Below are positions 17,752 to 26,109 of a DNA stretch of 51,660 bases, in pieces (positions within the stretch are counted from its first letter, which is position 1; each line of letters starts with the position of its first letter). The notes below the pieces were generated by a model. The model searched no databases, was not told the origin of the DNA, and was given only the letters and a program-made list of their open reading frames with translations. A program made the translations under genes and the position numbers. Origin of the DNA: Shewanella benthica (GTDB lineage Bacteria; Pseudomonadota; Gammaproteobacteria; Enterobacterales; Shewanellaceae); assembly GCA_023284085.1 (NCBI GenBank), contig JAKVHY010000038.1, positions 1 to 51,660 on the forward strand. Reading direction: 5' to 3'.

Positions 17752-18108
17752 TTACTTTCTGATTGGTTTACGTGGACCTTTACGCGTACGCGCATTGGTC
17801 TTAGTACGTTGCCCACGAAGGGGCAGGCTACGACGGTGACGTATTCCACGGTAACAACCAAGGTCCATAAGACGCTTGATGTTCATAGAAACTTCACGAC
17901 GCAAATCACCTTCTACTGTGTATTCGGCAACTGCTTCACGTAGTATATCAATTTGAGCTTCGCTCAATTCCTTGATCTTAGCTTCTTCAGCAATAGAAGT
18001 AGCCGCGCAGATTGCTCTAGCGCGAGTACGGCCAATGCCGAAGATTCCAGTCAATGCAATGACTGTGTGCTTTTGATCAGGAATGTTAATGCCAGCGATA
18101 CGGGCCAC
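17752..18108 (-). CDS. rpsM: 30S ribosomal protein S13
   Basis: 118 aa, starts MARIAGINIPDQKH and ends with the basic KTNARTRKGPRKPIRK tail that reaches the P-site tRNA. The start codon is GTG, in the context GGAGTGCATAGTG, which is part of the S4-binding leader pseudoknot. It is the first gene of the alpha operon proper. Confidence 0.98.
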   Translation of the reverse strand: MARIAGINIPDQKHTVIALTGIFGIGRTRARAICAATSIAEEAKIKELSEAQIDILREAVAEYTVEGDLRREVSMNIKRLMDLGCYRGIRHRRSLPLRGQRTKTNARTRKGPRKPIRK

Positions 18109-18175
18109 TATGCACTCCTCAATAGTTAATGGTCATCTGTGAAAAGCCCGGTAGGATACTCGACAGACGACAGTT
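18106..18175 (-). promoter_or_regulatory. Alpha operon leader: S4 translational operator (Alpha_RBS type)
   Basis: On the minus strand the leader holds GAGTATCCT, then CGGGCTTTTCA and then GGAGTGCATAGTGGCCCGT. These blocks match the E. coli alpha operon leader, a double pseudoknot bound by S4 to trap the ribosome at rpsM. The spacing between blocks is also close to E. coli. Autogenous repression by the rpsD product is therefore expected. Confidence 0.85.
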
Positions 18176-18188
18176 TTGCAAATAATAT

Positions 18189-18217
18189 TTTGCTCAGCCC
18201 GGACAGGGCTGAGCAAA
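18189..18217 (-). terminator. Hairpin between rpmJ and rpsM
   Basis: A perfect 12-bp stem TTTGCTCAGCCC / GGGCTGAGCAAA with a 5-nt loop begins 4 bp after the rpmJ stop. The tail (ATATTATTTG) is only partly T-rich, so it is probably a weak terminator or processing hairpin at the spc-alpha boundary. Confidence 0.6.
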
Positions 18218-18221
18218 TGTT

Positions 18222-18335
18222 TTAGCCTTGACGCTGTTTGTGTTTAGGTTCTACACAAAGTACGCGTACAACGCCCTTACGCTTGACGATCTTACAATTA
18301 CGACAGATCCTCTTAACGGAAGCTCGAACTTTCAT
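18222..18335 (-). CDS. rpmJ: 50S ribosomal protein L36
   Basis: 37 aa: MKVRASVKRICRNCKIVKRK, then GVVRVLCVEPKHKQRQG. This is the zinc-binding (C+) form, with C-R-N-C, a third Cys and His as ligands. Start: ATG at 18335, 23 bp after the secY stop. It lies between secY and the alpha operon leader as in E. coli. Confidence 0.95.
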   Translation of the reverse strand: MKVRASVKRICRNCKIVKRKGVVRVLCVEPKHKQRQG

Positions 18336-18358
18336 TTCATCACTCCGTAAAAACTAGC

Positions 18359-19699
18359 TTAGCGTCCAAAGCGATCTAAATTCGCTTTGTTAACTAGATT
18401 AGCTTTCTTCATAACAGACTCATATTGATGAGACATCATATGGGTCTGAACTTGAGCCATGAAGTCCATGATTACGACTACCATAATAAGTAGTGAAGTA
18501 CCGCCAAAATAGAACTGTACTTGCCACGTAATTAACATGAACTCCGGAATTAAACAGATAAAGGTAATGTACAATGCGCCAGCTAATGTCAGGCGAGTCA
18601 TTACTTTATCAATGTAACGCGAAGTCTGTTCTCCAGGACGGATCCCGGGAATAAACGCACCACTCTTCTTCAAGTTATCAGCCGTCTCGCGAGGGTTAAA
18701 CACCAACGCAGTATAGAAGAAACAGAAGAAAATAATTGCTGATGCATACAATAATGAGTAAAGCGGCTGTCCCGGTGACACGGCCAGAGCAAAATCACTC
18801 AACCATGAAAGGGACTCATTTTGACCAAACCACTGAGCCAGTGTGCCTGGAAACAAAATGATGCTTGACGCAAAAATTGGTGGTATCACACCTGCCATAT
18901 TAACCTTGAGCGGTAAATGTGTGCTTTGTGCAGCAAAAACCTTACGGCCCTGCTGACGCTTAGCATAGTTAACGACGATACGACGTTGACCACGTTCCAC
19001 AAATACAACAAAGAAGGTCACAGCAAATACGATAACTGCAATCAACAATAATACCAGTACGCTCAAGTCACCTTGACGCGCCTGCTCAGCCGTTGAGCCG
19101 ATAGCAGATGGTAGACCAGCGACAATACCTGCGAAAATTAATATCGAGATACCGTTACCTATGCCTCTTTCGGTAATCTGCTCACCTAACCACATGAGGA
19201 ACATAGTTCCCGTGACTAGACTCACAACAGCAACGAAGTAGAAACTAAACCCTAGATTTACAACTAAACCTGGGATCAAGTTAGGTAGACCCGTTGCGAT
19301 ACCGATTGCCTGGAATGTACCCAGGACCAATGTGCCGTATCGTGTATATTGACTGATTTTCTTACGTCCCGATTCGCCTTCCTTCTTAAGTTCAGCGAGT
19401 GCAGGATGTACCACAGTCAATAACTGCATTATGATTGATGCCGAGATGTACGGCATAATACCTAATGCAAAGATAGAAGCACGTTCAAGAGCACCACCAG
19501 AGAACATGTTAAACATGCCTAAGATGGTACCCTTCTGCTGATTGAACAGCTCTGCTAATACAGCAGCGTCAATACCAGGAATTGGTACAAACGAACCGGC
19601 TCTAAAGACGATAATCGCACCAATCACGAACAGGAGGCGAGTCTTCAGTTCAGAAAATCCACCTTTCGCGCTTTTTAAATTAAGTCCTGGTTTTGCCAT
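18359..19699 (-). CDS. secY: Protein translocase subunit SecY
   Basis: 446 aa (E. coli 443) with about ten transmembrane segments. The second transmembrane region shows FSGGALERASIFALGIMPYI, and PRETADNLKKSGAFIPGIRPG is the conserved cytoplasmic loop that contacts SecA and the ribosome. It forms the protein-conducting channel with SecE (encoded at 45333). It lies 7 bp after rplO in the spc operon. Confidence 0.98.
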   Translation of the reverse strand: MAKPGLNLKSAKGGFSELKTRLLFVIGAIIVFRAGSFVPIPGIDAAVLAELFNQQKGTILGMFNMFSGGALERASIFALGIMPYISASIIMQLLTVVHPALAELKKEGESGRKKISQYTRYGTLVLGTFQAIGIATGLPNLIPGLVVNLGFSFYFVAVVSLVTGTMFLMWLGEQITERGIGNGISILIFAGIVAGLPSAIGSTAEQARQGDLSVLVLLLIAVIVFAVTFFVVFVERGQRRIVVNYAKRQQGRKVFAAQSTHLPLKVNMAGVIPPIFASSIILFPGTLAQWFGQNESLSWLSDFALAVSPGQPLYSLLYASAIIFFCFFYTALVFNPRETADNLKKSGAFIPGIRPGEQTSRYIDKVMTRLTLAGALYITFICLIPEFMLITWQVQFYFGGTSLLIMVVVIMDFMAQVQTHMMSHQYESVMKKANLVNKANLDRFGR

Positions 19700-19706
19700 C
19701 GACGTA

Positions 19707-20141
19707 TTATTCCTCGATCTTTCCGCCGGCAGCTTCTATAGCTGCACGAGCACCTTTGGTTGCCTTTAGACCTTTAACGGTCACTGGGCGCTCAATGGTA
19801 CCTGAAAGAACGATTTTAGCAAACTGTATGTTGCGTGTGACAAGATTTGCATCTTTCAGCGCATTCAAGTCGACAACATCACCGTTAACTTTTGCAAGTT
19901 CGCTGATACGAACTTCCGCAGTTACCAAAGCCTTACGCGAGGTAAAACCAAATTTAGGCAGACGGATCTTAAGTGGCATTTGACCACCTTCGAAACCGAT
20001 GCGTACGCCGCCACCTGAACGAGACTTCTGACCCTTGTGGCCGCGACCACAAGTTTTACCAGTGCCTGAACCGATACCGCGACCTACACGCTTAGCTGCT
20101 GATTTAGCACCTGCAGCAGGTGATAGAGTATTTAGACGCAT
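19707..20141 (-). CDS. rplO: 50S ribosomal protein L15
   Basis: 144 aa from MRLNTLSPAAGAK, the standard start. A longer in-frame reading upstream overlaps rpmD and is not used. The glycine- and arginine-rich N-terminal stretch (GRGIGSGTGKTCGRGHKGQK) is typical. L15 is a late assembly protein of the 50S central protuberance region. One base separates it from the rpmD stop. Confidence 0.98.
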   Translation of the reverse strand: MRLNTLSPAAGAKSAAKRVGRGIGSGTGKTCGRGHKGQKSRSGGGVRIGFEGGQMPLKIRLPKFGFTSRKALVTAEVRISELAKVNGDVVDLNALKDANLVTRNIQFAKIVLSGTIERPVTVKGLKATKGARAAIEAAGGKIEE

Positions 20142-20142
20142 C

Positions 20143-20328
20143 TTATACTTCCTCCACCGAAACCATGTAGTAAACCTTGTTAACCATACCGCGAACTGAA
20201 GGAGTATCTTCAAGTTCAACAGTGTGGTTAATACGGCGTAAACCTAGACCAGTCAAAGTTGCACGATGCTTAGGCAAACGTCCAATTGAACTTTTAGTCT
20301 GAGTAACTTTTAATGTTTTCTTAGCCAT
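20143..20328 (-). CDS. rpmD: 50S ribosomal protein L30
   Basis: 61 aa, with the family core TKSSIGRLPKHRATLTGLGL and RGMVNKV. It is two residues longer than the E. coli protein. It lies between rpsE (6 bp) and rplO (1 bp) in the spc operon. Confidence 0.97.
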   Translation of the reverse strand: MAKKTLKVTQTKSSIGRLPKHRATLTGLGLRRINHTVELEDTPSVRGMVNKVYYMVSVEEV

Positions 20329-20334
20329 GGTGCA

Positions 20335-20838
20335 TTAACCTCGAATTTCATTAACATTCAGGCCGCGCTTAGCTGCAATTTGTGCTGGTGACTTCATCAG
20401 CACCAACGCATTTACAGTTGCACGAACAACGTTAATCGGGTTAGTTGAACCGTATGCTTTCGACAGAACGTTATGCACGCCTGCTACTTCCAATACGGCA
20501 CGCATTGCGCCACCGGCAATAATACCGGTACCGTCAGAGGCTGGTTGCATGTAAACACGCGAACCAGTATGACGACCCTTTACAGGGTGGTGCAGAGTAC
20601 CATTGATCAATTCAACAGAAACGATGTTACGACGAGCTTTTTCCATCGCTTTCTGAATTGCAGCAGGCACTTCACGCGCTTTACCATAACCAAAACCGAC
20701 CTTACCATTACCATCACCGACTACAGTTAGTGCAGTGAAGCTAAAGATACGTCCGCCTTTAACTACTTTAGAAACACGATTTACTGCAACTAATTTCTCT
20801 TGCAGATCGTCTTTTTGCTGAGCTTCAAATTTAGCCAT
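20335..20838 (-). CDS. rpsE: 30S ribosomal protein S5
   Basis: 167 aa. The double-stranded RNA-binding-like N-terminal domain is followed by the C-terminal domain starting near KGRHTGSRVYMQPASDGTGI. S5 shapes the mRNA entry tunnel and decoding accuracy. It is in spc operon order after rplR. Confidence 0.98.
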   Translation of the reverse strand: MAKFEAQQKDDLQEKLVAVNRVSKVVKGGRIFSFTALTVVGDGNGKVGFGYGKAREVPAAIQKAMEKARRNIVSVELINGTLHHPVKGRHTGSRVYMQPASDGTGIIAGGAMRAVLEVAGVHNVLSKAYGSTNPINVVRATVNALVLMKSPAQIAAKRGLNVNEIRG

Positions 20839-20851
20839 TTTTCATCATTCC

Positions 20852-21202
20852 TTAGAACTTGAGGCCAGCTTCACGAGCGGCGTCTGCTAATGCAGCTACA
20901 CGTCCGTGATACTTGAAACCGGAACGATCGAATGCAACTACAGTCACGCCTTTTTCGATAGCACGCTCAGCAAGGGTTTTACCCACTACTTTTGCGGCTT
21001 CAACGTTGCCTGTGTACTTTAGCTGCTCTGATACTGCTTTCTCAGCAGTAGAAGCTGACGCCAAAACCTGTGAATCAGGGCTGATTACCTGAGCATAGGT
21101 GTGGCGTGGTGTACGATGTACAACCAGACGGTTAACGCCCAGCTCTTGGATCTTCTTACGGGCGCGTAGTGCGCGGCGTAAGCGAGATGTTTTCTTATCC
21201 AT
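20852..21202 (-). CDS. rplR: 50S ribosomal protein L18
   Basis: 116 aa, with MDKKTSRLRRALRARKKIQELG at the basic N-terminus and the ending AALADAAREAGLKF. It binds 5S rRNA with L5 and L25. There is a 10-bp gap from rplF. Confidence 0.98.
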   Translation of the reverse strand: MDKKTSRLRRALRARKKIQELGVNRLVVHRTPRHTYAQVISPDSQVLASASTAEKAVSEQLKYTGNVEAAKVVGKTLAERAIEKGVTVVAFDRSGFKYHGRVAALADAAREAGLKF

Positions 21203-21212
21203 ATCGCGTTAC

Positions 21213-21743
21213 CTACTTCTTCTTAGCCTCTTTACGACGTACTTGCTCATCGGTATAACGTACACCCTTGCCCTTATAAGGCTCTGGTGGACGATATCCG
21301 CGAATCTCAGCTGCTACTTGACCAACTAACTGCTTATCTGTACCAGTAAGTACGATTTCAGTTTGAGAAGGACAGGCTGCTGTTACGCCGTCAGGGAGTT
21401 TGTGTAAAACAGGGTGTGAAAAACCTAGAGTCAAATCGATGTCTTTACCGACAAGCTTAGCTCGGTAACCGACACCAACAAGAGTTAGTTTCTTCTCAAA
21501 ACCAGCTGTTACACCAACAACCATATTATTGATTAAAGCTCGAGCTGTACCTGATTGAGCGTTATTTTTAACGCCTTCAACAGAACTACACTTGATTTCG
21601 TTGTCTTCAACAACAACAGAAACGTCTGCGTTTATTACTCGAGTCAAACTACCTTTAGTACCTTTTACGGTGATAGTTTGTTCGTTTAAAGTCACTTCTA
21701 CGCCGGCAGGAATAGCGACTGGTGCTTTTGCGACACGAGACAT
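21213..21743 (-). CDS. rplF: 50S ribosomal protein L6
   Basis: 176 aa, two repeated alpha/beta domains and the conserved C-terminal motif RGYRPPEPYKGKGVRYTDE. It lies near the factor-binding site of the 50S subunit. It is in spc operon order between rpsH and rplR. Confidence 0.98.
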   Translation of the reverse strand: MSRVAKAPVAIPAGVEVTLNEQTITVKGTKGSLTRVINADVSVVVEDNEIKCSSVEGVKNNAQSGTARALINNMVVGVTAGFEKKLTLVGVGYRAKLVGKDIDLTLGFSHPVLHKLPDGVTAACPSQTEIVLTGTDKQLVGQVAAEIRGYRPPEPYKGKGVRYTDEQVRRKEAKKK

Positions 21744-21753
21744 TGCTAGCTCC

Positions 21754-22146
21754 TTATGCTACGTAGCAGATAACTTCCCCACCCAAGCCATTTTGGCGGG
21801 CGGTACGATCAGTCATCAAACCTTTAGAAGTGGACACAATTGCGACACCCAGTCCGCCCATCACTCTTGGAAGTTCGTCTTTACCTTTGTAAATACGAAG
21901 ACCAGGACGGCTGACGCGCTGGATAGTCTCAACGACTGGTTGACCTTGGAAATACTTAAGAGTGATTTCTAGAGTCGGTTTGGTTTCATCTGCTACGGCG
22001 TAGTCAGTGATATAACCTTCTTCTTTAAGCGTTTGCGCGATGGCAACTTTTAGCTTAGCAGAAGGCATAGTGACTGATACGTGGTTAGCAGCTTGGCCAT
22101 TACGAATACGTGTTAACATATCCGCTATAGGATCTTGCATGCTCAT
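21754..22146 (-). CDS. rpsH: 30S ribosomal protein S8
   Basis: 130 aa, starts MSMQDPIADMLTRIRNGQ and ends GGEVICYVA. S8 is a primary 16S binder and, in E. coli, represses the spc operon by binding near the rplE start; I could not pick out that site here with confidence. Confidence 0.98.
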   Translation of the reverse strand: MSMQDPIADMLTRIRNGQAANHVSVTMPSAKLKVAIAQTLKEEGYITDYAVADETKPTLEITLKYFQGQPVVETIQRVSRPGLRIYKGKDELPRVMGGLGVAIVSTSKGLMTDRTARQNGLGGEVICYVA

Positions 22147-22170
22147 ATTAGCTTACTCCGTGACACGTGC

Positions 22171-22476
22171 TTACCAGCTGGCCTTGCGTAGACCAGGAAC
22201 TTCACCGCGCATAGTCGCTTCACGTAATTTGATACGGCTAAGGCCGAATTTACGTAAAAAACCATGTGGGCGACCAGTTTGACTACAGCGATTACGCTGA
22301 CGCGCAGGGCTAGAGTCACGTGGTAGACCTTGCAACTTAAGAACTGCATCCCAACGATCTTCATCAGATGTAGTAGGGCTGCTAATGATAGCCTTAAGAG
22401 CTTGACGCTTTTCAGCGAACTTAGCCACGAGCTTGGCACGTTTTACTTCACGTGCTTTCATTGAACTTTTTGCCAT
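22171..22476 (-). CDS. rpsN: 30S ribosomal protein S14
   Basis: 101 aa from MAKSSMKAREVKRAKL, the zinc-free (C-) type like E. coli. An upstream in-frame extension of 22 residues overlaps rplE and is not used. The C-terminus (RPHGFLRKFGLSRIKLREATMRGEVPGLRKASW region) is the conserved part. Confidence 0.97.
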   Translation of the reverse strand: MAKSSMKAREVKRAKLVAKFAEKRQALKAIISSPTTSDEDRWDAVLKLQGLPRDSSPARQRNRCSQTGRPHGFLRKFGLSRIKLREATMRGEVPGLRKASW

Positions 22477-22486
22477 TTCGCTACCC

Positions 22487-23026
22487 TTATTTCTTGAATG
22501 GGAAGTTGAAGCCTTCGAGCAAAGCTCGGCCTTCTTCATCATTCTTCGCTGAAGTAGTGATCACAATATCCATACCACGGATTTTATCGATTTTATCGTA
22601 CTCGATTTCCGGGAAGATAATCTGCTCACGTACACCCATCGCGTAGTTACCACGGCCATCGAACGACTTAGCGCTCATGCCACGGAAATCACGGATACGC
22701 GGGATTGCGATTTCAACTAAACGCTCTAAGAATTCCCACATACGCTCACCGCGCAGTGTAACCTTACAGCCTATCGGGTAGCCATCACGGATTTTAAAAC
22801 CAGCCACTGACTTACGTGCTACAGTCACTACTGGCTTTTGACCAGCGATAGCAGTCATGTCACGAAGCGCATGCTCCATAACCTTCTTATCTGCTACTGC
22901 TTCGCCAACACCCATGTTTAGGGTGATTTTCTCAATCCGAGGGACTTGCATGACACTGGTGTAACCAAACTTTTTAACAAGTTCAGGACTCACAGTCTCT
23001 TGATATTTATCATGCAGTTTCGCCAT
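22487..23026 (-). CDS. rplE: 50S ribosomal protein L5
   Basis: 179 aa, starts MAKLHDKYQETVSPELVKKFGY; it contains NMGVGEAVADK and the conserved ending DEEGRALLEGFNFPFKK. It binds 5S rRNA and contacts P-site tRNA. It lies 12 bp after rplX. Confidence 0.98.
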   Translation of the reverse strand: MAKLHDKYQETVSPELVKKFGYTSVMQVPRIEKITLNMGVGEAVADKKVMEHALRDMTAIAGQKPVVTVARKSVAGFKIRDGYPIGCKVTLRGERMWEFLERLVEIAIPRIRDFRGMSAKSFDGRGNYAMGVREQIIFPEIEYDKIDKIRGMDIVITTSAKNDEEGRALLEGFNFPFKK

Positions 23027-23038
23027 CGTTTACTCCAA

Positions 23039-23353
23039 TTACTTAATGAGTTCACTGTTCGACTTAAAGAAACGGACTTTTTTGCCGTCTTCAAATCGGA
23101 AACCAACGCGATCAGCTTTGCCAGTGGCAGAGTTGAAAAGCGCTACGTTTGATGCTTGTATCGGTGCTTCTTTCTCAACAATACCACCAGTCACACCCAG
23201 TTGAGGGTTAGGCTTCTGGTGTTTCTTGACAAGATTGATGCCTTCAACAATTAATTTACCAGTAGTAAGAACCTGAGAAACTTTTGCACGTTTCCCTTTA
23301 TCCTTACCTGCTAGTACTATTACTTCGTCTTCACGACGGATTTTAGCTGCCAT
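23039..23353 (-). CDS. rplX: 50S ribosomal protein L24
   Basis: 104 aa with the N-terminal KOW motif (EVIVLAGKDKGKRAKVSQV). It is an assembly initiator of the 50S subunit. It lies 11 bp after rplN. Confidence 0.98.
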   Translation of the reverse strand: MAAKIRREDEVIVLAGKDKGKRAKVSQVLTTGKLIVEGINLVKKHQKPNPQLGVTGGIVEKEAPIQASNVALFNSATGKADRVGFRFEDGKKVRFFKSNSELIK

Positions 23354-23364
23354 TTGAAGCTCCT

Positions 23365-23733
23365 TTACAGTACTTCTGGTGCCAGAGAAACAATTTTCAT
23401 AAATTGTTCGTTACGCAATTCACGCGTCACTGGGCCAAAGATACGAGTACCAATCGGTGCATTGTTTGCGTTAAGCAAAACCGCTGCGTTCCGATCGAAG
23501 CGAATGACAGAACCGTCTGGACGACGAACGCCTTTCTTAGTACGAACCACAACCGCTGTATAAACATCACCTTTCTTCGCTTTACCGCGAGGAATAGCTT
23601 CTTTAACAGAAACCTTAATGAGGTCGCCGATACCGGCATAACGACGGTGAGATCCACCTAAGACCTTAATACACTGAACTCTACGAGCGCCACTATTACA
23701 GGCTACATCTAGAGTAGATTGCATTTGGATCAT
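23365..23733 (-). CDS. rplN: 50S ribosomal protein L14
   Basis: 122 aa, starts MIQMQSTLDVACNSGARRVQCIKVLGG. It forms an intersubunit bridge with 16S rRNA. It is the first gene of the spc operon, with a 178-bp spacer upstream that carries the S10 operon terminator and a promoter. Confidence 0.98.
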   Translation of the reverse strand: MIQMQSTLDVACNSGARRVQCIKVLGGSHRRYAGIGDLIKVSVKEAIPRGKAKKGDVYTAVVVRTKKGVRRPDGSVIRFDRNAAVLLNANNAPIGTRIFGPVTRELRNEQFMKIVSLAPEVL

Positions 23734-23825
23734 TGTAAATGCTCCGCTAAACGTTACTTCACATCCCTAATTGGGACTACTATTTCGCCACTTTTCGACT
23801 AACATTTAGTCTAAAAAGGCGCGCA

Positions 23826-23834
23826 AGTATACCA
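23826..23834 (-). promoter_or_regulatory. Probable spc operon promoter (extended -10)
   Basis: On the minus strand TGGTATACT is an extended -10 element, followed by a GC-rich discriminator (TGCGCGCC). The -35 region is weak. It lies about 95 bp before rplN, downstream of the S10 operon terminator. Confidence 0.6.
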
Positions 23835-23860
23835 CCCGATTTTGGGAATAGATAGTATTA

Positions 23861-23893
23861 AAATAAAAACGGCTCCTATAGCAGGAGCCGTTT
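23861..23893 (-). terminator. Terminator of the S10 operon
   Basis: Perfect 11-bp stem AAACGGCTCCT / AGGAGCCGTTT with a 5-nt loop and a TTTTTATTTT tail on the minus strand, 18 bp after rpsQ. Confidence 0.9.
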
Positions 23894-23911
23894 AACTAAA
23901 CCTAAAATAAA

Positions 23912-24160
23912 TTAGGCCTTTGTCACTACTTCAACCAGAGTCCAAGACTTAGTCTTAGACAGAGGACGACATTCGCGAATAGTCACGAAATCGCCTTCAT
24001 TACACTGGTTTGTTTCGTCGTGTGCATGGATCTTAGTAGTGCGCTTAAGGTACTTCCCGTATAAAGGATGTTTAACCTTACGCTCAATAGCTACAGTGAT
24101 AGACTTGTCCATCTTGTTGCTAAGTACACGACCCTGCAAAGTACGGATTTGATCAGACAT
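23912..24160 (-). CDS. rpsQ: 30S ribosomal protein S17
   Basis: 82 aa, OB-fold primary 16S binder with RTLQGRVLSNKMDKSITVAI and IRECRPLSKTKSW. It is the last gene of the S10 operon; its ATG overlaps the rpmC stop by one base (TAATG). Confidence 0.98.
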   Translation of the reverse strand: MSDQIRTLQGRVLSNKMDKSITVAIERKVKHPLYGKYLKRTTKIHAHDETNQCNEGDFVTIRECRPLSKTKSWTLVEVVTKA

Positions 24161-24351
24161 TACGCACCCGCCTTAGAAGTAATAATGGTCTTAACGCGCG
24201 CTACATTGCGACGCACGATTTTCAGCTGATGAGTCTGAGTCAACTGACCAGTTGCGTGTTGCATGCGCAGATTAAACTGCTCACGCAGCAGACCAAGCAG
24301 TTCAGCGTTCAGTTCTTCAACGCTCTTTTCTGTTAGTTCGCTCGCTTTCAT
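24160..24351 (-). CDS. rpmC: 50S ribosomal protein L29
   Basis: 63 aa, two-helix protein near the exit tunnel; conserved LLREQFNLRMQHATGQL. It is coupled by single-base overlaps to rplP before and rpsQ after. Confidence 0.97.
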   Translation of the reverse strand: MKASELTEKSVEELNAELLGLLREQFNLRMQHATGQLTQTHQLKIVRRNVARVKTIITSKAGA

Positions 24352-24761
24352 TACATCACCGACTTAGTTACGAAGGTCGTCTTAAGAGGCAGCTTAGAGG
24401 CAGCAAGAGCGAAAGCTTCACGAGCCAGCTCCTCTGAAACACCATCCATCTCATAAAGAACCTTACCTGGTTGAATCTGGCAAACCCAGTATTCAACGTT
24501 ACCCTTACCTTTACCCATACGCACTTCGAGAGGCTTAGAGGTGATAGGCTTATCAGGGAAAACGCGGATCCAGATCTGACCTTGACGTTTAATGTGACGT
24601 GTCATAGCACGACGCGCAGCTTCGATTTGACGAGCAGTTAGACGACCACGTCCAACAGCCTTTAGACCGAATTCACCGAAGCTAACTTCAGTGCCGTTCG
24701 CTAGACCACGGTTGCGGCCTTTGAACATTTTGCGAAACTTAGTTCGTTTTGGTTGCAGCAT
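24351..24761 (-). CDS. rplP: 50S ribosomal protein L16
   Basis: 136 aa, starts MLQPKRTKFRKMFKGRNRGLA. It carries the conserved region around Arg81 (RMGKGKGNVEYWV), the site hydroxylated in E. coli. It lies near the A-site tRNA elbow. Confidence 0.98.
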   Translation of the reverse strand: MLQPKRTKFRKMFKGRNRGLANGTEVSFGEFGLKAVGRGRLTARQIEAARRAMTRHIKRQGQIWIRVFPDKPITSKPLEVRMGKGKGNVEYWVCQIQPGKVLYEMDGVSEELAREAFALAASKLPLKTTFVTKSVM

Positions 24762-24772
24762 TGCCAGCTCTC

Positions 24773-25462
24773 CTATTTACCGCGAGGCTTACGCTTGGGC
24801 TGCTGTTTCGGCTCTTCATGCGCAGGTACGACGCCGTCTAGAACTTCACCTTTGAAGATCCAAACTTTAACGCCAATCACACCGTATTGTGTGTGACTTT
24901 CTGCTGTTGAATAGTCGATATCAGCACGAAGTGTATGTAGAGGTACGCGACCTTCGCGATACCACTCATAACGCGCTATCTCAGCTCCACCTAAACGGCC
25001 ACTAACTTGAACCTTGATACCTTTAGCGCCAAGACGCATTGCATTTTGTACTGCGCGCTTCATAGCACGACGGAACATAACACGACGCTCTAGCTGCGAA
25101 GCGATGCCATCGGCAACAAGCTTAGCATCTAGCTCAGGCTTACGGATCTCAGCGATGTTAATCTGAGCTGGAATACCAGTTAGCTTAGCAACTGCGTTGC
25201 GTAGCTTCTCAACGTCTTCGCCTTTCTTACCAATCACAACACCTGGACGGGCAGTGTGAATAGTCACGCGAACACTCTTGGCTGGACGCTCGATAACTAT
25301 CTTAGATACTGATGCTTGCTTAAGTTTCTTTTCTAGAAACTTACGCACTTCCCAGTCACTGTTCAAGTTATTGGCATAGTCTGACTTGTCAGCGTACCAG
25401 GTCGAGATCCAAGGCTTAGTGATACCCAGACGGATACCATTAGGATGTACTTTCTGTCCCAT
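24773..25462 (-). CDS. rpsC: 30S ribosomal protein S3
   Basis: 229 aa, starts MGQKVHPNGIRLGITKPW. The KH domain has the GxxG-type motif in RPGVVIGKKGEDVEKL. The C-terminal tail is basic (EEPKQQPKRKPRGK). It forms the mRNA entry site with S4 and S5. Confidence 0.98.
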   Translation of the reverse strand: MGQKVHPNGIRLGITKPWISTWYADKSDYANNLNSDWEVRKFLEKKLKQASVSKIVIERPAKSVRVTIHTARPGVVIGKKGEDVEKLRNAVAKLTGIPAQINIAEIRKPELDAKLVADGIASQLERRVMFRRAMKRAVQNAMRLGAKGIKVQVSGRLGGAEIARYEWYREGRVPLHTLRADIDYSTAESHTQYGVIGVKVWIFKGEVLDGVVPAHEEPKQQPKRKPRGK

Positions 25463-25471
25463 TGCTAACTC

Positions 25472-25804
25472 CTAGCGATCTGATACAACCACAGTGATGT
25501 GGCTGGTACGCTTGATTATACGATCTGCACGGCCTTTGGCACGTGGCATGATACGCTTCATAGTTGGACCTTCATCGATCATAATCGCTCCAACTCGTAA
25601 TTCGTCAATGTCAGCACCTTCATTGTGCTCAGCATTAGCGATTGCAGAGTCCAGTACTTTCTTAACAAGTACTGCAGCTTTTTTAGGGCTGAAAGTTAAA
25701 ATTTCGAGAGCCTTAGCAACAGGCAGTCCACGGATTTGATCTGCAACCAAACGACACTTTTGAGGCGACGTACGGGCAAAACGATGTTTAGCTAAAACTT
25801 CCAT
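25472..25804 (-). CDS. rplV: 50S ribosomal protein L22
   Basis: 110 aa; the beta-hairpin that lines the exit tunnel lies around [23 protein letters not shown]. That loop has the wild-type length and no deletion of the kind linked to macrolide resistance. Confidence 0.98.
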
Positions 25805-25819
25805 CTTATTCCTCCCGTA

Positions 25820-26098
25820 TTAACGCTTCTTCGCTTTCTTATCAGCAGCATGGCCGCGATAAGTGCGAGTTGGTGAAAACTCACCAAGCTTGTGGCCGAT
25901 CATTTCGTCAGTTACGAACACAGGTACGTGCTGACGACCATTATGGACAGCGATGGTCAAACCTATCATGTTAGGTATGATCATAGAGCGACGAGACCAA
26001 GTCTTAATAGGCTTTTTCTCTCCCGCTTCCATCGCTTTCTCTACCTTCTTCAGCAAGTGCAGGTCAATGAATGGACCTTTCTTGAGAGAACGTGGCAT
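25820..26098 (-). CDS. rpsS: 30S ribosomal protein S19
   Basis: 92 aa, starts MPRSLKKGPFIDLHLLKKVE. It sits in the 30S head with S13. It lies 11 bp after rplB. Confidence 0.98.
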   Translation of the reverse strand: MPRSLKKGPFIDLHLLKKVEKAMEAGEKKPIKTWSRRSMIIPNMIGLTIAVHNGRQHVPVFVTDEMIGHKLGEFSPTRTYRGHAADKKAKKR

Positions 26099-26109
26099 GG
26101 CGAATCCTC